Assembly: GCA_902611465.1 (NCBI GenBank)
Contig: CACLZS010000004.1
Coordinates: forward strand, 1-64,000
Direction: 5' to 3'
Length of the DNA: 64,000 nt
Origin: an uncultured Pelagibacteraceae bacterium
GTDB lineage: Bacteria; Pseudomonadota; Alphaproteobacteria; Pelagibacterales; Pelagibacteraceae
This document shows, in pieces, positions 39,700-49,447 of the stretch. Positions within the stretch are counted from its first letter, which is position 1, and every line of letters begins with the position of its first letter. The notes below the pieces were generated by a model that worked only from the letters and a program-made list of their open reading frames with translations, was not told where the DNA came from and did not search any database. The position numbers and the translations under genes are program-made.

Positions 39700-41544
39700 T
39701 TAAACACCTTGTCTCTGTTTTGATTTTCCTTCTTTGTGGAGTTTTAATGCTTCTTCATTTTCTTTTGATGTTGGTATTTCAAGCGTAGGACTTTCCCAAT
39801 AAGCAGATCCTTCAAGCCATTCATAACTGTGTGTTTTAATTGATATAACATAAGTTACATCTGATTGTTTTGCTCTTTTAAATGCCTCTTCTAATTCTGA
39901 AATACTAGCAACATGTTCTGATTTTGCACCCATACTTCCTGCATGTTGAGCAAAATTAATTTCTTTTAAATTTTGAACATTTGATGAATTAAATAAACAA
40001 TTAAATTCTTTTCCACCCTTGAACAATTGAAGTCTATTTATAACAGCATGACCACCATTATCACACACGATAATTATTAATTTGTTATTCGTTAATACTG
40101 AGGAATATATGTCAGAATTATTTAATAAATATGAACCATCTCCTACAAATGCAATAACATCTTTATCTGGGTTTGCCATTTTAATTCCAAGAGCACCAGA
40201 AATTTCATAACTCATGCAACTAAATCCCCACTCTGTTTCATGTGTATTTAACTCTTTTGGTCGCCAAACTTGAACAACTTCTCCGACCAAACCTCCGGCT
40301 GCTGTAACAGCGATATCAGTTGGATCTGAATTCCTATAAATTGCTCCAACAGCATGCGCATAACTTGGTAATTCTTGATTAGTTGGACCACTCTCTTTAT
40401 CTACATATTCATTCCAAGACTTAAGCTCATCTTGTGATTTTTTATGCCAACTATCAGATGATCTCCAATCTCCAAGTGCATTTGATAATTCTATTAATGA
40501 TGCTTTTGCATCTCCAATAACTGCCTCTGCCAAATGTTTATTTGCATCATGTCTAGCAATATTAATTGAAACTAGCTTAAATTCAGGATTTTCAAAATTC
40601 GCCCATGATCCAGTTGTAAAGTCAGCTAATTTTGTACCAATACAAATTGCTAAATCAGTTTCTTTAGCTAAATTATTTGCAGCCTTTCCTCCAAGACCCC
40701 CTATTGGTCCAACAAAATGAGAATGATCTCTTTTCATTGTTGAGTATCCCATAACTGTTTGCGTTACTGGTATATTATGTTTAACTGCAAAATTGCTTAA
40801 CTCTTCCATGGCGTCAGAATAAAATACTCCTCCACCAGAAATTATAATTGGGTTTTTGGAATTCTTAATTTTTTCAACAGCTTGTTTAATTTGAAAATCA
40901 TCTGGCTTAGGTCTTCTAATATTGTGTATTCTTTCTTTAAAAAATTCTTCAGGATATTCAAATGTTTCTCCTTGTACATCTTGGCATAAAGATAAACATG
41001 CAGGACCACAGTCTGCTGGGTCAAGCATAGTTTGTATTGCTTGTGGTAGAGATTGAAGTATTTGTTCAGGTCTCGTAATTCTATCAAAATATTTTGTGAC
41101 TGGTTTAAAAGAGTCGTTAGCGGTCAATCCAGGATTTGAAAAATGTTCCACTTGTTGTAATACAGGATCGGGCATTCTATTTGCGTAAGTGTCTCCAGGT
41201 AAAAATAAAATCGGTAATCTATTACTCATTGCTACAGCTGATGCTGTAACTAGATTTGTAGATCCTGGTCCAACCGAACTTGTTGCAATAAAAATTTGCT
41301 TTCGTCTTTTAGCTCTTGCATAAGCAACACCTGTTAAAGCCATATTTTGTTCATGATGACCCCTGTAAGTTGGAAGTTGATCTTTATTTTCCTCTAATGC
41401 TTGTCCTAGACAGGCAACATTTCCATGTCCAAAGATACCGAATACACCAGGAAACAAAGGCTTAACTTGACCATCAATATAGATTTTCTGAGCTGTTAAA
41501 TGTTTAACCAATGCATGCGCGCAAGTAAGCTTTATTTTTTTCAT
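39700..41544 (-). CDS. iolD: IolD-like 3D-(3,5/4)-trihydroxycyclohexane-1,2-dione acylhydrolase (TPP enzyme)
   Basis: VFGIFGHGNVACLGQALEENKDQLPTYRGHHEQNMAL, TSSVGPGSTNLVTA, DPVLQQVEH, GDGSYLLNNSDIYSSVLTNNKLIIIVCDN. Confidence 0.92.
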   Translation of the reverse strand: MKKIKLTCAHALVKHLTAQKIYIDGQVKPLFPGVFGIFGHGNVACLGQALEENKDQLPTYRGHHEQNMALTGVAYARAKRRKQIFIATSSVGPGSTNLVTASAVAMSNRLPILFLPGDTYANRMPDPVLQQVEHFSNPGLTANDSFKPVTKYFDRITRPEQILQSLPQAIQTMLDPADCGPACLSLCQDVQGETFEYPEEFFKERIHNIRRPKPDDFQIKQAVEKIKNSKNPIIISGGGVFYSDAMEELSNFAVKHNIPVTQTVMGYSTMKRDHSHFVGPIGGLGGKAANNLAKETDLAICIGTKLADFTTGSWANFENPEFKLVSINIARHDANKHLAEAVIGDAKASLIELSNALGDWRSSDSWHKKSQDELKSWNEYVDKESGPTNQELPSYAHAVGAIYRNSDPTDIAVTAAGGLVGEVVQVWRPKELNTHETEWGFSCMSYEISGALGIKMANPDKDVIAFVGDGSYLLNNSDIYSSVLTNNKLIIIVCDNGGHAVINRLQLFKGGKEFNCLFNSSNVQNLKEINFAQHAGSMGAKSEHVASISELEEAFKRAKQSDVTYVISIKTHSYEWLEGSAYWESPTLEIPTSKENEEALKLHKEGKSKQRQGV

Positions 41545-41599
41545 TTTTCTAGTTATATTCTCCTCAAATATTCAACTAATTAACCACAAAATAAAAATT

Positions 41600-43042
41600 A
41601 TGTATAGCAAATTTGGACAATTCATTGACGGCAAATGGCAAGCATCACAAAATAATGAAACTTATGATGTTTTAAATCCTGCAACTGAAGAAGTTTTAGG
41701 TAAGGCATCTAAAGCAGGTGAAGAAGATGTAAACAAAGCACTCAAGTCTGCAGAAAAAGGTCTAGAAGTTTGGAGAAATACACCGCCTTGGCAAAGATCA
41801 AAAATTATAAGAAAAATTGCTGACCTAATGAGAGAGAGAACTGATGTATTAGCTAAGTGGTTAACACTTGAAGTTGGAAAGCCACTATCAGAAGCAAAAG
41901 GAGAAGTTGGAGGAGCTGCAGATATTTTTGAATGGAACTCTGAAGAGACAAAAAGAATTTATGGTCAGATAGTTGAAAGTAGATTTGAACATACAAGAAT
42001 GTATGTAAAATATGAGCCAGTTGGAGTAGTTGCTGGATTAATACCATGGAATTTTCCAATAGTTTTATCTTCAAGAAAAATTTCCACTGCTTTAGCTGCA
42101 GGATGTTCAGTAATTTGTAAGCCCGATGTAATTACTCCAGGTAGTGTAATGGAGCTTATGAATATTATAAATGATGCGGGAGTTCCTCCAGGAGTAGTAA
42201 ATTTATTATCCGGTGATCCAGCTAAAATCTCATCTCAATTAATATCATCTGATATAGTGAAAAAAGTTTCTATTACTGGTTCAACAAGAGTTGGAAAACT
42301 AATTTTAAAACAAGCTGCTGAAAAAGTTCAAAGAGTTACAATGGAGTTAAGTGGCCATTCACCTTTCATAGTTTTTGACGACGTGGACATCAACAAAGTA
42401 ACTGACATGGCAATCACTGCTAAATTTAGAAATAATGGTCAAGTTTGTATATCACCAGCAAGATTTTATATTCATGAAAGTAAAAAAGATGAATTTGCTA
42501 AAACATTAGTTGAAAAGGTTACTAAACTCAAAGTTGGTAACGGAATGGATGAAGATACAATTCTAGGACCTTTAACAACAGAAAAAAGATTAAATGAAAT
42601 AGAGGCATTAGTAGAAAAAACTAAAAGTGAGGGAGCAACAGTTTTATGTGGAGGAAAGAGACCATCTGGTTTTAATAAAGGATATTTCTATGAACCAACT
42701 GTTTTTGACAACGTTAAAGATAATTTTACAATTGCTAAAGAAGAGCCATTTGGACCTTTAGTTCCATTGCTCACTTTTAAAGACACTGATGAAGTTGTGG
42801 AAAGAGCAAATGACAATGACCTTGGTTTGGCAAGCTATATCTACACAAATTCCTTAGAAAAAGCACACAAAGTCTCAGAAAAAATGGAAACTGGAACATG
42901 CGCTGTAAACCATCCAACAATTGCTTTTGCTGAAGTGCCCTTTGGAGGAATAAAACAAACAGGCTATGGAAGAGAAGGTGGTTCTATGGCTATCAAAGAT
43001 TATTTGAACGTTAAGTACACTCACTTCGGTCTCAATTATTAA
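41600..43042 (+). CDS. NAD(P)-dependent aldehyde dehydrogenase
   Basis: PWNFPI, SGHSPFIVFDD, NNGQVCISPARF catalytic Cys, PFGGIKQTGYGREGG. Confidence 0.94.
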   Translation: MYSKFGQFIDGKWQASQNNETYDVLNPATEEVLGKASKAGEEDVNKALKSAEKGLEVWRNTPPWQRSKIIRKIADLMRERTDVLAKWLTLEVGKPLSEAKGEVGGAADIFEWNSEETKRIYGQIVESRFEHTRMYVKYEPVGVVAGLIPWNFPIVLSSRKISTALAAGCSVICKPDVITPGSVMELMNIINDAGVPPGVVNLLSGDPAKISSQLISSDIVKKVSITGSTRVGKLILKQAAEKVQRVTMELSGHSPFIVFDDVDINKVTDMAITAKFRNNGQVCISPARFYIHESKKDEFAKTLVEKVTKLKVGNGMDEDTILGPLTTEKRLNEIEALVEKTKSEGATVLCGGKRPSGFNKGYFYEPTVFDNVKDNFTIAKEEPFGPLVPLLTFKDTDEVVERANDNDLGLASYIYTNSLEKAHKVSEKMETGTCAVNHPTIAFAEVPFGGIKQTGYGREGGSMAIKDYLNVKYTHFGLNY

Positions 43043-43833
43043 TGAGAAAAAATAAAGTCAAACAAATGATGGCTGAAGGTAAGCCTGTTGTAAATGGTTG
43101 GTTACAAATACCAAGCACTGTATCAGCTGAAGTTATGGCGCATCAAGGTTGGGACTCTCTAACTGTAGATATGCAGCATGGACTTGTTGATTACACAAAC
43201 GCGCTTCCAATGCTTCAAACTATTTCATCAACTGATGTAACTCCTCTTGCAAGAGTAAATTGGAATGAGCCAGGCCAAATCATGAAAATTTTAGACGCTG
43301 GTTGTTATGGAATTATATGTCCTATGGTAAGCAATAAAGAAGAAGCAGAAAGATTTGTACAAGCCTGCATGTACCCTCCAAGAGGATATAGAAGTTTTGG
43401 TCCCGTTAGAGGATTGATTTATGGTGGAGCTGATTATGCCGATCATGCAAATGATGAAATTTTAAAGTTAGCTATGATTGAAACCAAAGAGTCTTTAGAT
43501 AAATTAGATGAGATCATGTCTACAGATGGTGTAGATGGAATATATATTGGTCCAGCTGACTTAAGTTTAGCGATTGGAGAGAAACCTGGGTTTGACAGAG
43601 CAGAAGATACAAAAGCTTATTCAGAAATATTAAGAATATTAGAGCATGCTAAAAAACATAAAATCTTTGCAGGAATACATAATGGAACAACTGAGTATGC
43701 TCAAAAAATGATTGATAAAGGTTTTAATTTTGTAACAATTGGAGCTGATCAAAGAGCAATGAGTGCTGGAGCTAAAGCAATTGTTGAAAAAATGAAAGGC
43801 TCAATAGGCAAAAAAGAGTCTGAAACATATTAA
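43042..43833 (+). CDS. HpcH/HpaI family 2-keto-3-deoxy sugar acid aldolase
   Basis: WDSLTVDMQHGLVDY, PLARVNWNEPGQIMKILDAGCYGIICPMV, PPRGYRSFGPVRG, DGIYIGPADLSLAIG. Confidence 0.93.
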   Translation: MRKNKVKQMMAEGKPVVNGWLQIPSTVSAEVMAHQGWDSLTVDMQHGLVDYTNALPMLQTISSTDVTPLARVNWNEPGQIMKILDAGCYGIICPMVSNKEEAERFVQACMYPPRGYRSFGPVRGLIYGGADYADHANDEILKLAMIETKESLDKLDEIMSTDGVDGIYIGPADLSLAIGEKPGFDRAEDTKAYSEILRILEHAKKHKIFAGIHNGTTEYAQKMIDKGFNFVTIGADQRAMSAGAKAIVEKMKGSIGKKESETY

Positions 43834-44645
43834 TCAAGTTTATCAAGAAAAGATTCGAACTCCTTTTTATTTAAATTTGAAGACTGTTTTTTTCCTGGAA
43901 ATTTTCCTGCGATAGAATCTTTTTTGAATGCCTTAAGAGCTCGAACTCTCTCAATTTTTATTTCATTTTTTAATTTTAATAAATTTCCATAAGATTTTGA
44001 ATGTCTTGGAGGATTTAAAGTATCTCCACATATATCTTCCATGAACAAATACATTACATCTGCTTTTTTTCCTGAACCTAAGGAAACTGTAACTATATTT
44101 GTTCTTTTGGAGATTTCTCCCATAACATTTTCTGGAATAACTTCACATTCAGCAGAAAAAGCTCCCGCATCTTCCAATCTTTTAAATTTTAAAAAAAGTT
44201 TGTGTGCCTCCTCACTATCTTTTCCTACTGCTCTTAATCCACCAATCCATGTGGATTTTCTTGGAACTAAACCAAGATGTCCCATAACTGGAACATCTTC
44301 ATTAGCCAACATCTCTACTATTTTCATACTTCTAGGTGTCATTACAGCATCAGCTCCATTTTCTAAGGCTTCAAACGCTCCTCTCATTATATCTTCCGAA
44401 GTGACAAACTTATTTAACACTAGCGCAGCAGTTAAAAATAGATTCTTTGATCCCTCTCTCACCTGTTTTACATTAAAAGCATTGCAGATTATCATGTCAA
44501 ATCCAGCCTTCTCTGCGGCCTCAGCTTCATCTATTGTATTAGCTGTGACTTGAGTAAATTTTTTTTTTCCTTTTGCTTTTTTAAGATCATCAACTGTGAG
44601 AGTTCTGTTGGCAGGTTGAGCGGCCCAAGTATAAATCTTTTTCAT
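43830..44645 (-). CDS. Divergent PanB-like (ketopantoate hydroxymethyltransferase superfamily) protein
   Basis: PVMGHLGLVPRKSTWIGGLRAVGK and ECEVIPENVMGEISKRTNIVTVSLGSGKKADVMYLFMEDICG align with PanB GHxGLxP and E-VP-IGxG regions; N-terminal site altered. Confidence 0.75.
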   Translation of the reverse strand: MKKIYTWAAQPANRTLTVDDLKKAKGKKKFTQVTANTIDEAEAAEKAGFDMIICNAFNVKQVREGSKNLFLTAALVLNKFVTSEDIMRGAFEALENGADAVMTPRSMKIVEMLANEDVPVMGHLGLVPRKSTWIGGLRAVGKDSEEAHKLFLKFKRLEDAGAFSAECEVIPENVMGEISKRTNIVTVSLGSGKKADVMYLFMEDICGDTLNPPRHSKSYGNLLKLKNEIKIERVRALKAFKKDSIAGKFPGKKQSSNLNKKEFESFLDKLD

Positions 44646-45610
44646 TTTATATTTTTTAATTCTTTATAGATATTATTCACTCTATGTACTTCTTGTGCAA
44701 TATTAAAATATCCTTCATATTCAATTTCACCAGGAGATACATCAAAATGATAATGTCCAGCATCATTCTTATGCTCGTATGAGTGAAAGTGAGTGTGCTC
44801 ACCGGACTCTCTTAAATTTAATTCTCCTCCCGTAGGATCACCAGTCCATAAAACAGTATAGCATTGTAATTTTGGTCCAACAGGCTCGTAAAATTGTAGA
44901 AAATCTTTTGTGCATTTCATCAATTGTGGATCATAATATTCATGTTTTATATCCTTATAATCTGGTTGTACGTGAGATCTTATTTTTCCGTTCAAAACTC
45001 TAAATACACCAGCAAGAGCAATATGATCTTTATTCCCAATTTTAAGATTTTCTGAAAGTGCTGTTCTTATTGATTGAGGTAATGAACCTTGTTTTCCAAT
45101 TCTTTTTTTTATTTTTAAATATATAACTTTTCCTTTAACTCCATCAGAATAATAAACATTACCTAGCCCACCATGTTTGCTTGCAGTATAGTCCTCTACT
45201 ATACATTCTTTATCTTTTCCTACCCTAGCAATTAAAGATCTATTTTCTTTTGTTATAAAGTTTTCATTTATTACCAATTCTCCACAGTGTCCATCAAGGC
45301 AAGACATTGCTCCAGATCCTGCACCAAGCGCGTATGATTTTTCTGATCCTATCATCTTTGAGATTTCTGAGTAATCAAATTCAGTTCCAAGATATTTTGG
45401 ATCATGCATGTAAGGCTCTCCTCCAACATCGATTATCCTTTGGTTGCCACTAATGCCTTCAGATGGACAATCCCAATTTCTTAAGTTTGGACAATCAATT
45501 AACTCTGCATTTACACTATCATAATTCTTTGACAGACCTTTTTCTAATGCGTTTAATATTTCTTCTAACCTAAATTTTTTGAAAATTCCTTTTTCTATTT
45601 TTAATTCCAT
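44642..45610 (-). CDS. Homolog of human C11orf54/PTD012 (DUF1907 family, three-His zinc protein)
   Basis: HTHFHSYEHKNDAGHYHFDVSPGEIEYEGYFNIAQEVHRVN resembles, from memory, human HTHFFSRHGEGGHYHYDTTPDIVEYLGYFLPAEFLYRID; also VIYLKIKKRIGKQGSLPQSIRTALSE and LGAGSG-like motifs. Confidence 0.85.
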   Translation of the reverse strand: MELKIEKGIFKKFRLEEILNALEKGLSKNYDSVNAELIDCPNLRNWDCPSEGISGNQRIIDVGGEPYMHDPKYLGTEFDYSEISKMIGSEKSYALGAGSGAMSCLDGHCGELVINENFITKENRSLIARVGKDKECIVEDYTASKHGGLGNVYYSDGVKGKVIYLKIKKRIGKQGSLPQSIRTALSENLKIGNKDHIALAGVFRVLNGKIRSHVQPDYKDIKHEYYDPQLMKCTKDFLQFYEPVGPKLQCYTVLWTGDPTGGELNLRESGEHTHFHSYEHKNDAGHYHFDVSPGEIEYEGYFNIAQEVHRVNNIYKELKNIK

Positions 45611-45673
45611 ATATAAATTAGGTACATAATATATTGCATAATTTTTTTACATAAATATATTTCGATTTTAAAA

Positions 45674-46618
45674 ATGAATAATAAAGATTTAAAAGTTGCA
45701 GTTCTTGGTGCAGGGGCAATGGGTTGTCTATTTGGAGGCCTTCTAGCAGAAAAAGGTCTAAATGTAACGCTCATTGACGTTTGGAAAGAGCATGTTGATG
45801 AAATAAATAAAAATGGTCTAAAAATGGATGGTCATGGTGGTGATAGATTTATAAAGGTACCAGCAACATCAGATCCATCTACAATTGGAAAAGTTGATGC
45901 TGTAATAGTTATGTGTAAAGCAACAGCTCTAGAGCCTGCTTTAAAAAGTATAAAAAACATTATAAGCGATAAAACAGTTTTTATGTCTTTTCAAAATGGA
46001 ATTGGACATGAAGCTATAATTAAAAGTATTGTTGGTGATGAAAAAGTAATCGGGGGAACAACAACTCAAGCATCAAATATCTTGGGCCCTGGTCATATAA
46101 TGAATCATGCTGCTCTACCCTCTTGGATTGGAGAATATGATGGTGGGATAACAGATAGAATAAGCGAAATTGCAGACACCTTTACTGCTCATAATTTAGA
46201 AATGATTGCAGCTGAGGATGTAAAAAAAAGAAAATGGATAAAACTTTTTGCTTTAACCGCAATAGGACCACTTTCAGCTATTTTTGATCTACATCATACT
46301 GATCTTTACATAAATAATAATGCCAATGATGTTTCTAGAAGTTTAGGTAAAGAGATAATTTTAGAAACAAGAGATGTTGCTTTAGCAGATGGTGTTGATG
46401 TTTCTGAAGATGAGTGTTTATTCATGTTTAATAAGATAGTTGATTCAAAACAAACAAATAAGTCTTCCATGGCTTTTGATGTACTTTATAAAAGAAAAAC
46501 TGAAATTGATTTCATCAGTGGCGCTGTATCTAAAATAGGGAAAAAACATGGAATAGCCACGCCATTAAATGACCTTATGTACAAAATGATTAGAGTAAAA
46601 GAGGGTATGTACAGCTAA
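45674..46618 (+). CDS. Ketopantoate reductase (PanE/ApbA) family protein
   Basis: VAVLGAGAMGCLFGGLLAEKG, SFQNGIGHEAII, VKKRKWIKLFALTAIGPLSAIF. Confidence 0.87.
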   Translation: MNNKDLKVAVLGAGAMGCLFGGLLAEKGLNVTLIDVWKEHVDEINKNGLKMDGHGGDRFIKVPATSDPSTIGKVDAVIVMCKATALEPALKSIKNIISDKTVFMSFQNGIGHEAIIKSIVGDEKVIGGTTTQASNILGPGHIMNHAALPSWIGEYDGGITDRISEIADTFTAHNLEMIAAEDVKKRKWIKLFALTAIGPLSAIFDLHHTDLYINNNANDVSRSLGKEIILETRDVALADGVDVSEDECLFMFNKIVDSKQTNKSSMAFDVLYKRKTEIDFISGAVSKIGKKHGIATPLNDLMYKMIRVKEGMYS

Positions 46619-47479
46619 ATGCTGAAAATTAGCAAACTAAAGAAAATTAAATCAAACTTCCCAGTCATTGTTGGAAAACAAATAATCAGTAAAAAGGTCT
46701 GCAATTCTTTAATTAAAGAAATAACTAATTCAAAAAGTTTTGATGATATGATTATGGGTGGCAGAAGCAGGATTAACAAAGGATCAAAAAATTTCAACAA
46801 ATATATCTCAAGTTCTAAAATCTCAAAAAAACTTTTTGCTACTTTCAATACACAATCATTTTATAAGAAAATTGATAAAAAATTTAAAATAGAGTTTAGG
46901 GCAAATACTTGGGAAAGTTTGTTTAAACCAAAAAAATTTAATAAAAAAAAATATACACTAAAAAGAAAAGTAAATTCCAAAGAGCTAAAAAAACTACTAG
47001 GTAAAAATTATAAAAACCCAAATTTAAATTTAGATATTGATTTCTCAGTATCTAAAGGAGGATATAGATTGAGACCACATAGAGACGATGTTAATAGGCT
47101 ATATAATTTTTTGATCTATTTAACCGATATACCAAAAAAAAATGGAGGATCTCTAACTTTATATAAGAAAAAAACAAACAAAAACCTTAGAAAAAGCTTT
47201 AGAAGGTTTCCTAAGATTAATGAACTTGATAAATTAAAGGAATTTACACCAAAACAAGGAAGTGTAATTTTCTTTAAATCTACTCCTAATTCTTATCACG
47301 GAGTAAATAGATTTAAGGAAAAAAACTGTCCAAAAAGATTTTTTATTTATGGAAGTTATGCCCTCAATAAACCAGTAATATGGAAATATAAAAATTCTGA
47401 ATATTATCCACATATTGTTGCGACGAAAAAAAGAATGCTTACATCTTTTCATGACTCAAATTATTTGCTAAAAAATTAG
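46619..47479 (+). CDS. 2OG-Fe(II) oxygenase family protein (prolyl-4-hydroxylase-like fold)
   Basis: YRLRPHRDDVNRLYNFLIYLTD...GSLTLY...GSVIFFKSTPNSYHGVNRF...KRFFIYGSY: HxD...H...R metal/2OG signature. Confidence 0.8.
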   Translation: MLKISKLKKIKSNFPVIVGKQIISKKVCNSLIKEITNSKSFDDMIMGGRSRINKGSKNFNKYISSSKISKKLFATFNTQSFYKKIDKKFKIEFRANTWESLFKPKKFNKKKYTLKRKVNSKELKKLLGKNYKNPNLNLDIDFSVSKGGYRLRPHRDDVNRLYNFLIYLTDIPKKNGGSLTLYKKKTNKNLRKSFRRFPKINELDKLKEFTPKQGSVIFFKSTPNSYHGVNRFKEKNCPKRFFIYGSYALNKPVIWKYKNSEYYPHIVATKKRMLTSFHDSNYLLKN

Positions 47480-47484
47480 TAATT

Positions 47485-48474
47485 ATGCAGATTAAGACTA
47501 AATTAAAGAGTATTTTAGATAGGGATGGTTTCTTAAGAGTAAGAAATGTTCTTAACTTCAATAAAGATTTAAAACCAATTTTAAATGACATGGAATTTGT
47601 AATGGACAATTTAGTTCATAAATTTGCTCCAGAGCACATGAAAGAAAAGATTTTTAAATATAACTTCAGGAAAAAATACACATACATTTCAAAGCTAAAT
47701 ATTTATGATCTTGATCAATATTTTAATACTAGACTTCCAAGAGATCACGTGAAGAAAGATAGTGATTATTTTGCATCTCAATCTTTATGGAATTTAATAA
47801 ATCACAAAAAAATCTTGGATGTGGTTGAAAAATTATTAGGGCCAGAAATACTTTCAAATCCAGTTCAAAATACAAGAATTAAACAACCTGAAAATAAATT
47901 ACCTAAACATTCTATTCACGATGGTCTCTCAGGTAGAACGCCATGGCATCAGGATGCAGCTGTATTATCATCTTTAGGACAAAGATTAACTGATATGGTT
48001 ACTGTTTGGATTCCATTTACTAAAACTACAAAAAAAAATGGATGTATGATTACAGTAAAAGAAATTAACAAATTGGGACTATTGAATCATATATCAGGAT
48101 ATAGAGGTCAGGTCGAAATAAAAGATAGTAAAATACTTGATAATTACAAACCAGTTTTTCTAGAAGCTAATGTTGGCGATATTATTATTTTGCACAAACA
48201 TTCCATTCATTGTTCATTGCCTAATAGATCTAATGATTTTAGAATTAGCGCTGATTTAAGATACAATAGAGCTGGAACCCCATCTGGTAGGAAACCTTTA
48301 CCCAATTTTTATGTAAGAAGTAAAAATAAAAAAAATATTACTATACACAATTATAAGCAATGGATTGCTTTGTGGGAAAAGGCAAAGAATAAATGTATTC
48401 CAAGGAAGTATGCATTTAAATATCCACTTCCAACATTTAGAAATAGTAAAAGAGATCTTGCTAGACTAGTATAA
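47485..48474 (+). CDS. Phytanoyl-CoA dioxygenase (PhyH) family protein
   Basis: TPWHQDAAV...TVWIPFTKTTKKNGCMITV...GDIIILHKHSIHCSLPNRSNDFRISADLRYN. Confidence 0.87.
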   Translation: MQIKTKLKSILDRDGFLRVRNVLNFNKDLKPILNDMEFVMDNLVHKFAPEHMKEKIFKYNFRKKYTYISKLNIYDLDQYFNTRLPRDHVKKDSDYFASQSLWNLINHKKILDVVEKLLGPEILSNPVQNTRIKQPENKLPKHSIHDGLSGRTPWHQDAAVLSSLGQRLTDMVTVWIPFTKTTKKNGCMITVKEINKLGLLNHISGYRGQVEIKDSKILDNYKPVFLEANVGDIIILHKHSIHCSLPNRSNDFRISADLRYNRAGTPSGRKPLPNFYVRSKNKKNITIHNYKQWIALWEKAKNKCIPRKYAFKYPLPTFRNSKRDLARLV

Positions 48475-48490
48475 TTTCTTTTTTTAAATT

Positions 48491-49447
48491 ATGAAAAAAA
48501 TTCTCATTGTCCAACCTATTCATGAAAAAGGTATGGAATTATTAAAAAGCAATAGTGACTATAGTTACGAAGTTGTTGAAGATTTAAGTGTTGAAAATGT
48601 GAAGCAAAAAATTGTAGATGCAGACGCAGTTTCCTTAAGAACTTCGATATTACCTGCTGAGGCAATTGAAAATGCAAAAAACCTTAAAATAATTTCAAGA
48701 CATGGAGTTGGTTACGATAATATAGATTTAAATAGCTGTAAAAAAGGAAATATCGATGTAGCAATAACTGCAACAGCAAATGCTGTAGCAGTTGCAGAAC
48801 ATGTTATTTTCATGCTTCTAAGTATCTCAAAAAGAAAGAGTATGTATGACCATTCAGTCAAAAGTGGAAAATTTACTGAACGAAATAAATTACCAAAAAC
48901 TATAGAAATTTGGGACAAAAACATTCTTATTGCTGGATTTGGAAGAATAGGAAAAGCGTTGATTAAAAGATGTTTAGGATTTGAAATGAATGTTTTTGTT
49001 TACGATCCATTTGTAGATTCAAAAACAATAAGCAAAATGGGTGGTAAAAAAGTTGAAGATTTATCAGAAGCTATTAAAAATATGGATGCTGTCTCACTCC
49101 ATATACCTTTAACTGATCAAACTAAAAATATTATAAATTACGAACTTCTAAAAACGATGAAGAAAAACTGCATCATCATAAATGCTGCAAGAGGCGGTAT
49201 TATAAATGAAAAAGATTTAGATAGGGCTTTGAAAGAAAATTTGATTTTTGGAGCAGGAATTGATGTATTTGAGGTAGAGCCTCCAGAGGCTGATAATCCT
49301 CTCTTAAAAAATGAAAAAGTTTTCCTTAGTCCTCATGCTGCAGCATTCACTGAAGAATGCATGACAAGAATGGCAAAAGAAACTATTCAAAATATTTTTG
49401 ATTTTTTCGATGGTAAACTTGAAAATAGTAAAAAAGTAAAATTATAG
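48491..49447 (+). CDS. D-3-phosphoglycerate dehydrogenase-like 2-hydroxyacid dehydrogenase
   Basis: SRHGVGYDNIDL, IAGFGRIGKALIKR, INAARGGIINEKDL, LSPHAAAFTEE. Confidence 0.92.
   Translation: MKKILIVQPIHEKGMELLKSNSDYSYEVVEDLSVENVKQKIVDADAVSLRTSILPAEAIENAKNLKIISRHGVGYDNIDLNSCKKGNIDVAITATANAVAVAEHVIFMLLSISKRKSMYDHSVKSGKFTERNKLPKTIEIWDKNILIAGFGRIGKALIKRCLGFEMNVFVYDPFVDSKTISKMGGKKVEDLSEAIKNMDAVSLHIPLTDQTKNIINYELLKTMKKNCIIINAARGGIINEKDLDRALKENLIFGAGIDVFEVEPPEADNPLLKNEKVFLSPHAAAFTEECMTRMAKETIQNIFDFFDGKLENSKKVKL

Noticed and set aside
44041-44553. 170-aa plus-strand ORF opposite the PanB-like gene
   Set aside because: Shadow ORF antisense to a well-supported coding gene; composition (Ser/Phe/Leu/Pro-rich) is typical of reverse-complement translation and there is no RBS.
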